Assembly: GCA_003439945.1 (NCBI GenBank)
Contig: QVRM01001387.1
Span: forward strand, 310,001-374,000
Length of the DNA: 64,000 nt
Direction: 5' to 3'
DNA from: Dermanyssus gallinae
Taxonomy: Eukaryota; Arthropoda; Arachnida; Mesostigmata; Dermanyssidae
Below the pieces are notes generated by a model, which ran no database searches, was not told where the DNA came from, and worked only from the letters and a program-made list of their open reading frames with translations. Position numbers and translations under genes: made by a program. Shown here piece after piece: positions 1-11,716 of the stretch (position 1 is its first letter; every line of letters starts with the position of its first letter).

Positions 1-784
1 AAGGCAGAGACATTCTATAAACAAATGTCAAGAGCCGGAAAACTCCACGACAAAGATAGATACTTCGCACGCTTCAATATCGGCGGTGTCGCGTCGCCGC
101 TTTCCTTTCGAATGGACGTCGCTGTTGTCTGGTGTTGTATTCGGGAGGGAAGAGGGAGGCTTCGATTGCAGCGGAGGCGCGCCCACAGGCGGCAGTCAAG
201 TTTCGCGCGTTCAAGCGGAACCTCGAATGACGACGGATGAATGGCTACGGGTTCCTGTCCGGCCCCGCCATAAGTTAGTTCGACATTCGCAGGATGACTC
301 GCGCACTCCGTGACAGCTTGGATGGGGTCTGGCGATGGCACGACCGATCGCCGAGCACCGAACGGCCACAGAAAGACAGGGCGGCGTCGCTGTGGTGACC
401 GATGTCTTAGCGACGCCATTTTGTGGGTTTCGTACGGCGACAATGCACATCGTAGTAGTGGTAGTTTTCTAGCACAGTAGTATATGGTCGGTATAAACAG
501 ACACATTTCATAGGATGCATATACAGGCGCCGTCTTCATAATCCCTGCTGTCTACTTTTTGTGGAAGGCGGACAGAGTTGAAGGAAAAGCTGAACAACAG
601 ACAATAGTTATAGGACAGAGAGAGAGAGAGAGGGTGAGGGAGGGGAATAGCGGCAAAATAGCGACGGTCCAAAGAGCCGAAGATTGTATATGAGAGAGAG
701 AAAGCATATTTGCCGGATCGTTTCGTTGTTCCTCTGCCGCTCCACCTATTTCCCTCTGAATGTATCCCTTTCTGCTTGCTTAAT
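1..784. other. Unique sequence, no gene recognised
   Basis: CpG-rich unique sequence with a short GA run near 615-633. A minus-strand frame of about 174 codons is open at 15-539, but it shows no domain, no splice context that I can judge and no family resemblance. I see no RNA gene or promoter that can be supported. Confidence 0.5.
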
Positions 785-1533
785 CATTAGCTCCGCCTAT
801 TTGCAATGTACCTTTTATTGAGGTCTTCTTGAGGTTTCCAAACAGATAATAGTCGCACGAGGCCAGGTCCGGAAAATCTGGGGAATATTTGGAACAATCT
901 CGACAATATGATTGTCAGTTCGCGTAATTTTGCCATGGTCAACAAAAGATGTGCGGGTGGGCGCATTTTCGGCAAATCGAAATAGCACAGTCGGCCGAAA
1001 AAATCTTCTTGAATTTCGTCTCAAAGTTCCAAATTTCTTTCTGAAATTGACACGCGTGTCAGTTTTTGCTCAATTATTAGCCCGTATATTTCGTTGTCGG
1101 TCGCTCGTAAATCTTTAACATTTCGTGCATAAATGCTTTATTTAGCTAAGATGCAATATGATTGATATATTGCACCTTAGCAAATGCCCATCTCGCCCGT
1201 TGTTTCGCGCAGCTTCAATCGGCGGTCGGCTCTCACGAGTTTGTGACCTTCTAGCAGATATTTCTGAACCGAAGCTGTTTTTGGCCGTTCAGAACATGGT
1301 GCATCCTCAGTGCCCATACTACCTCTTTCAAATAGGGCAATCAATTTGATAATAGTTCTGTACACCGGTGCATTCGTTCCGTCAACTGCACCTAATTTGG
1401 CTTTAATATCCATTAGAATTAAGCTTTCAAAAAATCTTAATAACAGCGCAGTACTCGTTTTGATCCATTGCCACTGAAGGATCTTACATGTTATAATTGC
1501 GCAATCTGCCGCACAAACGCAATTCGAAACCAA
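785..1533 (-). pseudogene. Degenerate mariner transposase relic
   Basis: Fossil of a mariner-family (IS630-Tc1-mariner superfamily) DDE transposase, which cuts and pastes the element at TA sites. The N-terminal part (1177-1533) is an open 118-codon frame. It carries the paired helix-turn-helix pattern DIKAKLGAVDG, then GSMGTEDAPCSERPKT (mariner EDxPRSGRP linker) and ADRRLKLRE (family DRRLTxRE), and ends in a stop after EMGIC. The stretch with the first catalytic aspartate is missing. Further on in other frames come ENAPTRTS near 930-955 (family HDNAPxHT, with D changed to E) and, at about 829-890, YSPD...DLASCDYYLFGNLKK, the third-aspartate block with a small insertion. The order matches a mariner, the length is about half to two thirds of a full gene, and stops and frameshifts show it is dead. 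It is a different lineage from the copies at 31.7-35.1 kb and 57 kb. No TIRs were located. Confidence 0.72.
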
Positions 1534-1651
1534 TTCGCATGATACTTATTTTTGTTACTTCCGAAGAACCTCTCTCCGGCACTGTAGTTGGCACGAGTTT
1601 TTGGAAATATTCATTCGCATGTCTGATTATATATACATAAACCGAAGCACA

Positions 1652-1656
<5 letters not shown>

Positions 1657-1690
<34 letters not shown>
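1657..1690. repeat. (TA)n microsatellite
   Basis: Uninterrupted alternating TA tract of about 34 bases, followed by a short AAATAAAT transition. Confidence 0.97.
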
Positions 1691-1698
<8 letters not shown>

Positions 1699-1944
1699 TC
1701 ATAGATGCCGGCATGCATGTGCATAAAAGTAATAATAAGCAAACCACCGATCCGTGAGTAAGTGTGTGACGGGGAGAAGGAGGCCGACGGCTTGTTATCT
1801 AGACAAAAATTTCTCCGTCTTCGTAAACAAAAACTGCGAGCGTACGTAGCCGAGGTACGCCGGAGCACAACAATCGATCACTATATATAGATCTACTGAT
1901 GGTCGTCGTCGAGCCCCGTACACGGCTCGTTTTGAGTAGCGGGC

Positions 1945-1947
<3 letters not shown>

Positions 1948-1986
<39 letters not shown>
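1948..1986. repeat. (TA)n microsatellite
   Basis: TA tract of about 39 bases ending in AAATATATAC. A further weak palindrome of the form TATACTATATATACGAG lies downstream around 2024-2042. Confidence 0.97.
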
Positions 1987-1989
<3 letters not shown>

Positions 1990-2088
1990 TATACTCGTTG
2001 AGTGTTAAGCAGTATATGCTCGTATATACTATATATACGAGTCTATGGCGTGATATTTGCATAATGGTTCCACTAGAGTGCTTTATTC

Positions 2089-2131
2089 CTCTCTCTCTCT
2101 CTCTCTCTCCCTCTCTATATATATATATATA
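2089..2131. repeat. Compound (CT)n-(TA)n microsatellite
   Basis: About 25 bases of CT repeat pass directly into a TA repeat of about 16 bases. Such compound tracts arise by slippage in adjoining motifs. Confidence 0.95.
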
Positions 2132-2311
2132 ACGTTTTGTATATGTCTATGAGTTATTTTCTGTACAACATAGTATGTATACGCTACACATATCACGAAA
2201 GATGAGCTAAGCCAATGCGCCTAACGGACGTGTACGGTGAACTATCGCGTGTCCGTTTCGTTTAGGTCAGGCTAGTAATAATAATTAAAATAAGATGTCT
2301 ATGCATGTATG

Positions 2312-2312
2312 C

Positions 2313-2345
<33 letters not shown>

Positions 2346-2373
2346 CATACATATACATATACATACATATATC
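2312..2373. repeat. (TA)n with TACATA variant tract
   Basis: A pure TA tract becomes an imperfect array of ACATATAC units, as expected for a decaying microsatellite edge. Confidence 0.95.
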
Positions 2374-4441
2374 ACCTAGACCCTTTGCAATCTGCTCGCA
2401 TAGTCTCGACTCGAAAATAACATTCGCGTGACAAACGAAACCGTGACTGGGCTGGCTGCTTCAGCCGGCCTCCTGTGGAAACAGCGCCGCTTGCAGTGGT
2501 CGTCAGTCTGCGTCCAGTAGACGACGACGACGACGCGAGATAGTGCAAGTGGAACAGATCGCTGCTCCAACAGCCGCTCTCCGACCGCCGTCGCCGCCGC
2601 CGCTTGGCTTGAAGCGTCGCACGCGGTTCTGGCTAGCGTCGTGTACTTCATTCGGCGACTTGATGACGATGACCTGCTGCTTCCCCGACTGGTGTCTCGC
2701 AAAATACGCAAACGCTATATGCAGACGACGCAAGCGAATACAGACACACGTACACAAACAAGCCGCTTGTGGTTGATCGGCCGATGCGGCGACCAGAACG
2801 AAGACTTCACCAAAGGCGAACAGAGCAGCAGAGCGTAATCGACGCTAGGTCGGACTCTTCGTCGGACTCTCGGAAGGATGCCTAGAGCAAAGCATTTATC
2901 TTTTGGTTCCTCGCAAGCTTCGTCACCCGCGCCTGACATCGCTCACAACACGATCGACCGAAAAACGCCGCCCACAAAGGTCAGCAGCACCAGTAACAAT
3001 AGCCAGTGCCGAAATAATAATGATCATACAGCAAATAGGCGGCAGCAGCAGCAAGCATCACATGGCCATCACCGACGCGATCATCAACAATGGTCTACCG
3101 ACCTCTCTTACTGCGTACTTTTCTTTTACTACGGTGTTCTTTTTGGGATCGCCCGTACAAACTGTATGTTGATCAGATATGCTGCAGGGCAGACTGGCTC
3201 TGCTGGACATGCGTTGCCTGAATATATATAGGGTGCGTAAGATGAAAATGTATATATGTATCCCAACCATAACCCCTATAGACGCCTTATTGAAAAAATC
3301 GAATTCAAAAACGCCGAAGCAAAGAAAACTTAAAAATAAATGGCGGGCTATTATTATTGGTATTAAAACGGCACAACTACCTAGTCGCTAAAATGTCCGC
3401 TGCTATAGGAGGCTCTAACAAAATTATGAGGTAGCGTAATTAATAATTAGGTCGTTTTTCGGTTGCCATTACTATTAGCATTGTTATTGGTACTTGAAGT
3501 CTGAGAAATGACGCCGTGTTTTATTCGACGGAGTCAATAGATCGTGATTCGGGTCAAGTTTTTTTCTTCGCATCAGTACTCGCGACACAAGAGCCAGGTA
3601 GAAGCCAATGAACGGACGATTGGAGTAGGAGAACAGCAAAACTAACAGTAATAAGTATCATAGGTAGAAAAATAATAACGGGAAGAAAAACGAATAATAA
3701 TAATAATAATAACAATTTGTGTTACCAGCATACAGTTGTGAGACTTGAACGTGTCGCGTCGAATCAATACTAATAATGATAAAAGAGACGCAGACAAAAG
3801 AGAATAGGTCCAAACACAGATCTGCCGTGGTTGGCCTTGTTCAATAAAAGTCACTGTCGTGGCGTCGAAAGCCGGACGTACCTGTCGCTTTGTCGCCCTG
3901 ACAAACTAACTGATTGCCTGTTGGCAGTCGTCTTCCGCCAATTTGCGTCCTGTTTGACTCCCAAGGAGAGTCTCAAAGAACCTCCCAAGAGCCCCACGGC
4001 CCTCACGAAGCAACGTAGGAGGAAGCTGCCGAAGCGCCATCACTGCTGTGCCAATTTCGTTTGCTACTCCTTCGATGTACTCACGGCAGATATATATATA
4101 TATATATATACGGGGCCTAGGCTCTCTGTAACTCGTATACAAAGGCCGAACGTAGCCAAAAGCACCACGGCTGAAGACCTGTCGGAAGTATGCATCTATC
4201 GGAGACTCTATGGATTATCGACCTTCTGCCTTTGAGACCTTAGGAGCCTAGTGAAAAATACTGAGGGAGTTATTGCTAAGGTATGCAAGCGTCTCAGATT
4301 GGCCACGGGGAGCCTACGCGCCGGTGAAGTTTCTTGGCAAAGGCTGTCATTGGATATACAACGTGGTAAGTCTACCGCGAGGCTTGGCACCTAGTCTACG
4401 TTGTCGACACCAGGCTTAGACCTAGGGCTGATAGCTAGTTT
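2374..4441. other. GC/CpG-rich tract then unique AT-richer DNA, no gene recognised
   Basis: From about 2450 to 2960 the sequence is unusually CpG-rich, with GACGAC and CCGCCG runs. This could mark a promoter or a 5' untranslated exon, but no start, splice pair or protein family supports a gene. An AAT run lies near 3697-3712 and a 20-base TA run near 4090-4110. Around 4200-4400 a plus-strand frame reads on for about 60 codons past isolated stops and may be an old retroelement, but I cannot assign it. Confidence 0.4.
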
Positions 4442-4551
4442 GTCGTCAGGTTCACTGGGGGACAATGTTTCCACCCCATTATGAGTTAAATAAATCTGTA
4501 GTTTATTTCATAACAGGGTGTAAACAATTGTCCCCCAGCGAACGTGACAAC
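4442..4551. mobile_element. Short foldback (hairpin) element, MITE-like
   Basis: About 110 bases form an imperfect hairpin. The left arm contains GTTCACTGGGGGACAATG and then a pyrimidine block CCACCCCATTATGA. The right arm carries the complement with a few mismatches (TCATAACAGGGTG ... ATTGTCCCCCAGCGAAC). The loop is only a few bases around TCTGTAG. Such symmetry is typical of a miniature inverted-repeat element. A pure TA tract starts immediately at its right end, consistent with a TA target site. No coding capacity. Confidence 0.65.
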
Positions 4552-4574
4552 TATATATATATATATATATATAT
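4552..4574. repeat. (TA)n microsatellite
   Basis: Short TA tract directly abutting the foldback element at 4442-4551. Confidence 0.95.
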
Positions 4575-6246
4575 AGAATAAATCTGTATATACAACTCTT
4601 TTCTTGTAGGCGAGGTTTGGAAAATGCATGTATATATTTGCGCGTCGATATGCGTAGCATCAGTGCTGAGATCGCCGCCAGCCATTCAAAACACTAACAT
4701 GTTGTTACAAACGGCTCCGTCGTGCACTGTTTTCGTGGCTCTATCTGCCTAACGAATCGCTGTCTCCGTACTGCCCAGCGTTACTGCTTCTTCTCCCGCT
4801 TCTCCCACACCGTTATTGTTTCTCCTGCTTCTCCCACCTACTTCTATCACAAACGGTACAGAAGACGAATGTTCCCGCTGTGGCCACGCAATACGCCGCA
4901 AGATGCCAATCTCGATATAGTTAGCTGAGTCCCTAGCTAACGCTGGATACGACCGAACGATCAGCCGATTAGACATGCACTCGCCATGCTCTGTCTCATA
5001 CATGTGCGCAGCAAAGCGGGACGCAGCTGCCTATACGACCATGCAGGTTCTTCTGCCCTTTGGGTGGTGGCACTTGATGCATCGCGAGCGCGAGCAGTCC
5101 TTTTAGGACGACGGTAGGTAAAACCTAGGCGTAGTTTGCGCACTACTTCCAGCTTAACTCATTCAATCTGCGGCAATAGTTCTCTGCGTGCCTAGGTCCC
5201 TGTCTGTTCTGCCTGCGATACTAAGCCTGCTCATCGATTGGAGTCACAGTCAGCCCTGTGACACTGACTGTGATGACGATCAACTTGACGTGTTGTAGGA
5301 ATATAGAAGCGGCAGCCGGCAGCGACAGTTCAACCCTAGAGCGAGGGCCTCTTTGTTATTATCAGTGAGTAACGGTATCATGTCCATGTCTATGACGATG
5401 ATGATGTCTATGATGGTGATGATGATGATGACAAAGACGAATCTTCTCCTCGCGCCCAGCATCTATGGATGAATAGACCGGCTGAAAACAGACGGGCCGA
5501 CACCGAAAACAGACAAAGATTCTCCTGCGCCATAACAACACCATTGTCGTTTTCACCATCGTCGTCGTCGTCGTCGCCGTCGTCGCTGTTATGGATAGAT
5601 AGATTGATAGTCCTTCTGGCCATCATGACCTCATTCTCCTTTCTCCTTTTCCTCGTCTCACCTCCACGCCCACCTTTTCAATTCTCGTTGAGGGAACGCG
5701 AACGGCAATAATAATAATAATAATAATAGTAACAACGAAACCGGAAAACTCCGCCGCAATCGTATTCAGAGCCACCTGCGGCATATTCGGTCAATTCGGC
5801 TTCAAACTTCCCATTGACGAATTCCGTGTAATGTCCAACCACGTTGGCACGCATGCAATGCCAACCTCATACTCACCACACTATCATCGCCACCGCGATA
5901 TCGGCAATACGTGGACGCTCGTACACACAGCCACACATCAGTCACATACACATAGCCTCTCAGCTTGACGCGCGGCGGATTTTGTATAGTCTTCCACTTC
6001 GATGTCCAATGGCAACGGCCGAGCCCCTTTTGCCAACAAAAGGCGCGGGGGAGCGTACGTTGGAGGTAGTAGACAGAGCGACGTACGGCGCAGAAAAAAT
6101 ATGCCAACTGGCTCTGCGTAACATTGGGCCAGACTGGGCTATTGGCTCAGTCGAACGCTGGAAAGTAGAGCGTTCCACAGCAAGGCAATCAACAGGTCAG
6201 ATAAAGCCTTTCCTCTAGATTACTCTTTAATAATAATAAGAAAATT
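4575..6246. other. Unique DNA with GAT and CGT/CGA runs, no gene recognised
   Basis: Contains a GAT-type run near 5395-5432, a CGT run near 5560-5585 and an AAT run near 5708-5730. Open frames on both strands here (for example 5844-6218 plus) are short, repeat-linked and match nothing I recognise. Confidence 0.45.
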
Positions 6247-6308
6247 GCACTCACAGGAATCGATGCGACGCGTTCTACCCTCACAGCTGTTCGCCGATAA
6301 TACAAATA
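6247..6308. repeat. 62-bp dispersed repeat, copy 1
   Basis: Aligns without gaps to 6851-6912 at roughly 80% identity. Shared features are CAGGAATCGA, CGACRCGTTC, CCTCACARCTGT, GCCGAT and the CAAATA end. Read on the minus strand it contains a B-box-like GGTTCGAACG in copy 2, so it may be the 3' part of a tRNA-derived SINE head, but no A box was found. Confidence 0.6.
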
Positions 6309-6850
6309 TATTTATCAATTCATATTACAGTCCTGTGTAGAACAGCCTTGGTCTGCACCATTCGGCGAGCGATCCTACAATTGAGGTCGAATATAAAAAT
6401 ATAAATAATATAAGTCTACCGCTATCAGAATAGGAACTCCAATATGCGAACCCCTCCCTTACCACTCAGCATTACGGTCTGCACTCACTGAACTGTTGTT
6501 TACGAAGCACTAGAATAATTTCACGGCACATGGAACTAATTTAAATTATTAAAACAGCCATTAGGAAGGCAAGGTTGCCAGCAAAACTGCAACCTTAGGG
6601 CCTCGAATTGAACAAGGACAAAAGACCTGATGGCGTGCATTGTAGCTGCTCCTCCGTATCTCAGTCATAGCCCTGTTAGCACGGGATGGGTAGCAGAGCA
6701 CCCCGAGCAAGATTTATTCGAGAACTGGTCAGAAGAATGAAAGCAACGACGGGGGACCAGCACGAGAGTGAAGATCTGAAAGAGAAAATTCTGTCTCTCG
6801 CGGTGTGTTGAAGCAATGCCGCTTCTATATTCGGCAAGAGAAGATAAATA

Positions 6851-6912
6851 GCACCCGCAGGAATCGAAGCGACACGTTCGAACCTCACAACTGTGTGCCG
6901 ATTACACAAATA
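6851..6912. repeat. 62-bp dispersed repeat, copy 2
   Basis: Second copy of the repeat at 6247-6308, direct orientation, about 600 bp downstream. Both are preceded by an A-rich AAGATAAAT/AAGAAAAT motif and followed by AT-rich DNA. On the minus strand GAGGTTCGAACG resembles an RNA polymerase III B box. Confidence 0.6.
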
Positions 6913-8077
6913 ATAATATAAATAATAATAATAACGAAAGAAACGGAAAATATGATGATAATGGTATAGACATGAATAGTAAGAGTCGTCACAAAAAATA
7001 AACATTCGTTTGATGAATTATACCGTTCATCAGAAGCTAACCGAGCCGACGAAGAACCGATGTAAGAAGACCTCCGCTCGCTGTCATCACCATTGCCATT
7101 GGCAGTCCCCGAGGCAACGAGCACAAAAATGGCGACACCAACAATGGAGCGCAGTTCTCTACGCCGTTGAGGCCGGCGTTACGATGGCGCACGCCGTACT
7201 ACAACGACACCGCGACACGGGGGAGCCAAAAAATCGTCGACTCTACTCAACTCCTATAACGAGCACATCCAAGGAGTCTAACAACAGTACCCCACTGTGA
7301 TGATCACCAGCAATCACCCCACAACTCTTACGATACTGATGATGATGATAATAATGATGACGATGATAATGGTGGTGGTGGTGGACCGAAACAACACGCA
7401 GCCTCGTTGACACGTTGCCTCTAGAGATTTCGACAAGTCGGGCCGTGCCAGAGTCGCAGACCGCGACGGTGTGCCGCCTAGTGACATGACCGTCGGATTT
7501 CAGGAAAGGACGCCAGTCAAGTGCACGAAAGAAAACATGGATGGAGAGGAATCGCGAGAAATAGAGCAGCCTAGAGATAGGTAGATCTGTCGATCGAGAT
7601 AGATAGCAACAGCGTTGAGGATAGAGGACGATGAGGGGGAATTCCAGGACGTCATCGAATTAGGTTAGGTCGGTTACATCGGCTGACACTGTCTGTCTGT
7701 CCGTCCGTCGGCCTTTCTGTCTGTCTGTGATCGGACTCGAGGCGTGCCAGACGAACATACCTCAGGCGAACGGAGCAAAGAGAGAAACTGCCAAAGCAAG
7801 ACATTGAGTGACCGACGACAACCTACCACCGAACGACAGGTACTTTGTTGTACCATCGTACGTGGGCTGTGCTGATTGGTTGTTAGTGCAAGCCTCCAGG
7901 AGCCACTTGGAGTTGGTAAGACGACAAGCTGCTGGCTCAGAGAACACACTCTAGCTGTTCGTATTCTTCTTCTCGTATTTTCTTCTTCGAGTTGGACACA
8001 AAAAACGACGACGACGACGATGGCGACGACAATCATGGCAACACAAGCAAATTTACAAATAAAAATAGCTGCTGCAG
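6913..8077. other. Unique and simple-repeat DNA, no gene recognised
   Basis: Includes AAT runs near 6905-6935, a GAT/GGT tract near 7338-7383 and a CGA run near 8007-8030. Nothing beyond repeats is supportable. Confidence 0.45.
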
Positions 8078-8174
8078 CAACAACAACAGTTACAGCAACA
8101 ACAGCGACAACAACGACAATAACAGCTACAGCAACAACAACAACAACAACAACAGCAACAACAGCAACAACAGC

Positions 8175-8265
<91 letters not shown>

Positions 8266-8285
8266 CCAGCAGCAACAACAACGAG
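8078..8285. repeat. (CAA)n / (CAG)n trinucleotide array
   Basis: About 200 bases of ACA/CAA units, interrupted by CAG, CGA and TAC variants on the left and pure for over 100 bases in the middle. All three plus-strand frames and the minus strand stay open through it (polyT, polyN, polyQ, polyV, polyL), so the long frames overlapping it are repeat artefacts and not genes. Confidence 0.96.
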
Positions 8286-8654
8286 CGAGAATAGAGCGAA
8301 CGACGCTTCGATGGCTGTAACTCCATTAGAGGCGTTAACTCGTTGCTCGCCTTGGTCGTAACCACCGTCGTACCAACCGCAGCGAAGCGGCGTCACTCGC
8401 TGGCACTGTCAATGCTGTCTGCTGTCGTGTCAATCACGAATCAAGAAAAAGAATAGGTCTGTCTGTTCGAAACGAACTGAGAAGAACAAAGGGAAACAAA
8501 AAAGTACAGAAACAGAGAGAGAGAAAGAGAGAGAAGGAAGTGTGGATAGAGATGCAGTCCAGAAAAGCAACACACGAGGACAGGCGAAGAAAGCCAGAGA
8601 AATGACCAGAATGGACGATGTCTGGATAAGGTCTGGTCTGCTTGTAGAGGAGTA

Positions 8655-8668
8655 GGGGGGGGGGGGGT
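8655..8668. repeat. G14 homopolymer
   Basis: Fourteen consecutive G residues. Other G/C homopolymers lie near 12570-12580, 22328-22347, 26115-26135, 45582-45592 and 45975-45986. Confidence 0.95.
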
Positions 8669-9312
8669 AATAGTAATAATCGTAACCTGATGACTTCTGC
8701 TGTACGTAGCCGATGTTCTTCTTTTGCTTCTGCTTCTTCTACCGAAACTTCTTTTTGTTATTCTGTGGACTTTTGTTATCGCTTACGTTGTTGTTGTTGG
8801 TGGTGGTGGTGGTGGCGTTGTTGTTGCTCAAACGAAAAGTTCATGCTAAGCGCATGAATCTGTTTGCAGGTTCATGTGGCCAAGTAGCATAGATCAGCAG
8901 CAGGAGGCAATGATACTGCAGTCAACAACAAAAGTGACACTACAGTCAACAGCAACAGCAACAACACACCAAATTGTGCTGTGTAACGAACCGAGGCCCC
9001 ACAAGCCAGCGCAGGTCTGTGGCGGCAGCGGCAGCCGCAGCCTTCTACTTCTTTGCCTGCGTCAATCTATTCTCGACGTCCTGACGGATGGACAACGGCG
9101 TTGGCGACGGACCTGTGTCCGACGTCACGTTTCCCCGCCATTGTTCCTTCCGACCGAAGACCGATCCCAAATTGCCACAAAGGGGAGCAAACGCAATCGA
9201 TACGACGCACTCGCACGTGGACACAATGGCCATGCGGGCCGGAGAATAACGTAAGCGTGGCGTGAGGCGTCAAAATGCGATTCACGGAGAAATAGCGGCA
9301 CTGCAACGTATC
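8669..9312. other. GTT/GGT repeats and CpG-rich unique DNA
   Basis: Imperfect GTT/GGT runs near 8785-8830, then a CpG-rich stretch 8990-9250 with several overlapping open frames. None has a recognisable domain. An untranslated exon cannot be excluded. Confidence 0.4.

Positions 9313-9368
<56 letters not shown>
9313..9368. repeat. (TA)n microsatellite
   Basis: TA tract of about 55 bases with one AAATA interruption at its left edge. Confidence 0.97.
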
Positions 9369-9369
<1 letters not shown>

Positions 9370-9712
9370 GTATGTGTGAATATATATGTTCAGTGTTTAG
9401 TCCATCCCACTGCACTAACCTTACACTACTGAATTAAGCCCACCAGCGACTGCCAGCAATGAACATGGAGAGCATTCGTCGTCGACAATTGACTCGGTAA
9501 AATTCGCCGTTAATTTCGTATGCATGTGTGTATCGTTTGGCATGCCCAAATAGCTAGCTACTTGCATGTATTTTTAGTGCGTTTTACCGCTTGTTTATTC
9601 CTATTTAACAATAGTTTTGAGCAATCGACAGAGACATGTAGCTCTGGCGGTAGGAGGCAGTAGCAGCACCAAAGAGCAGCACCCACAACACCAACATACA
9701 GCCATCAATACC

Positions 9713-9840
9713 TACAACAACACCACTTACGACAACAACAACAACAACAACGACAACAATAGCAACAACAATAACAACAACAACAACAACAACAGTAACG
9801 ACAGCAACAACAACAACGACAACAACAGCAACAACAGCCG
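9713..9840. repeat. (CAA)n trinucleotide array
   Basis: About 125 bases of imperfect AAC/CAA units with CGA, AGT and AAT variants. The overlapping polyN/polyQ and polyV frames are artefacts. Confidence 0.95.
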
Positions 9841-10195
9841 CACCGGGCAGAACGCAACGCACACGCGCAAGATGGAAATTGAGTCAATCCACGGATGTCC
9901 GCAAACGTGTCTGCAGCGAGATACAAATGCTCCCAAGGACTAGAGACAGACAACTGCTATACTTTATGCAATCCCACCATTAGGCCAGCTGACGAGAAGA
10001 ATTCGTTCATGCGCGAGGAACGAAGTCACACCTGAAAACACTTGACGACGACAAACTGCGACAACAGGACACCTCCGACTCCTTACGTAATTCAATAGGT
10101 AATCGCTACAATGCCAGCTAAGGAGGACAGTTGTGTGTTAAGTAAGCGCAATAGGCTGCAAATGGCAGAGTCTGCTCTCGGTGACGCCGTTCCCC

Positions 10196-10398
<203 letters not shown>

Positions 10399-10921
10399 CT
10401 GTTCCGACTATTAATTAAACCGGAATTTTAAGGTTCCTTCCACACCGACAAGAGGAATCCACGCACAAGTGCGGTAATAAGCAACAAGCATTATGCCACG
10501 ACGTCATCAACAACAATAACAACAACAACAGCAGCGGATTAGGAACGCCAGTGGAAACCGAAATCTCGGAAGCACCCTTCTTGGTCGGTGAGCGATTCAT
10601 AATAACGTTTATTTTTTTGCCGTGTAATGCATATCACCACCAGTTGGAATATGAAAGCTAGTAGGCGATTTAAGCTAAATGCTAGCGCCATAGCCATCAT
10701 GGCCATTATGAGGTGATGTCCACACTACGATGACTGGGCGGCGAGATATGTGTGGCGAATAGTGAACAAGTCCCAGGTTCACATCGAAGCGAAAGAATGT
10801 TGCCTAGCATCATCATTCCGCGAAACGTTTTCGTCGTCTATTCTACAAATAACTTTTGTCGGCCCCCAATTCGTGCAATTTTACCTGCCGAACTATGCGA
10901 ATTCCTCACGTCGCTGGGCTC
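10399..10921. other. Unique DNA, no gene recognised
   Basis: Contains a small AAC run (10508-10532) and a palindromic motif CATAGCCATCATGGCCATTATG near 10690-10711. No coding evidence. Confidence 0.45.
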
Positions 10922-10974
10922 TCGCATTTCAATGGGGCATCCACCACTGTGGTGGATGCTCCATTGAAATGCGA
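10922..10974. repeat. Near-perfect 53-bp palindrome
   Basis: Two 26-base arms around a single central T at 10948. The only imperfection is one G/A difference, which would be a G:U pair in RNA. The arms read TCGCATTTCAATGG... and its complement ...CCATTGAAATGCGA, meeting at CCACCACTGTGGTGG. With no real spacer it is not a typical miRNA precursor. It could form a cruciform, be a palindromic protein-binding site or be a scar of template switching. Confidence 0.9.
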
Positions 10975-11647
10975 CTTATATGGAGATAATTGCCAAATGA
11001 ACAAGTATAAAAACAGGTCCTTATTGTGCATGCTAACTGTTTTGACCTTGGAGAAAAACCTTGCGCGTGGAAGTATAGAACATGTCCAACATTGATCGCT
11101 GGAACAAACCGCATTGCTATCAACTGGGCAACAAACAACAAACAAACCCTAAATAGCAATATAACAACTTGTGATTCCTATCAATCTCACTATTAAATTC
11201 AGCTTTACTAGGTATGTGTATACGGCTTGCCTTGACATCGATAGGCGTTCGTCCCCCCTCCGACGTTGGCTTCGACCGGGGGGGAAATCACTTGCAGAGG
11301 TAGGTAGGTGCCTTATTGCCTCGGTCCTCTCCATCCGAATCTTTTGGACAGGCTCGAAGCTTCGAAGTTCGACTTGATTCTCTGACAAGCCTACTAGCAG
11401 CTACTCATAGTCGCATAGTATGCCGCTTCCACTTTTCCGACAAGTCCATATAGCTCTACGTACATAAATCGCATCCCTTCCCCCCAGTGCCACCCCATTT
11501 CATTAACCTCTTGCATGAACTGCTTACTAGTTAGCAACGAGTCGTCGATCCAGCGCAAGGCTCATTGCGTTAGTCGTACTGCTACTAGTCCTCGTAGAAG
11601 TAATAGCAATCGCAGATGGGTAGTCATCTGCTGCTATGGCGGAAGGC

Positions 11648-11652
<5 letters not shown>
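10975..11652. other. Unique DNA, no gene recognised
   Basis: Ordinary unique sequence. Open frames are under 80 codons and share no family signature. Confidence 0.45.
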
Positions 11653-11697
<45 letters not shown>

Positions 11698-11716
11698 CAT
11701 ATAAATATATATATAT
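11653..11716. repeat. (TA)n microsatellite
   Basis: Imperfect TA tract with AAATATA and ACATATA interruptions. Confidence 0.96.

Noticed and set aside
2450..2960. CpG-rich stretch as a promoter or first exon
   Set aside because: Base composition is suggestive only; no core promoter, start codon context or splice donor could be tied to a gene.
7655..7670. TTAGGTTAGG as an interstitial arthropod telomere repeat
   Set aside because: Only two units; expected by chance.
7674..8396. Frames of 161-240 codons on both strands over the CAA array
   Set aside because: Composition is polyT, polyN, polyV or polyL from one trinucleotide array, open in every frame; no flanking domain.
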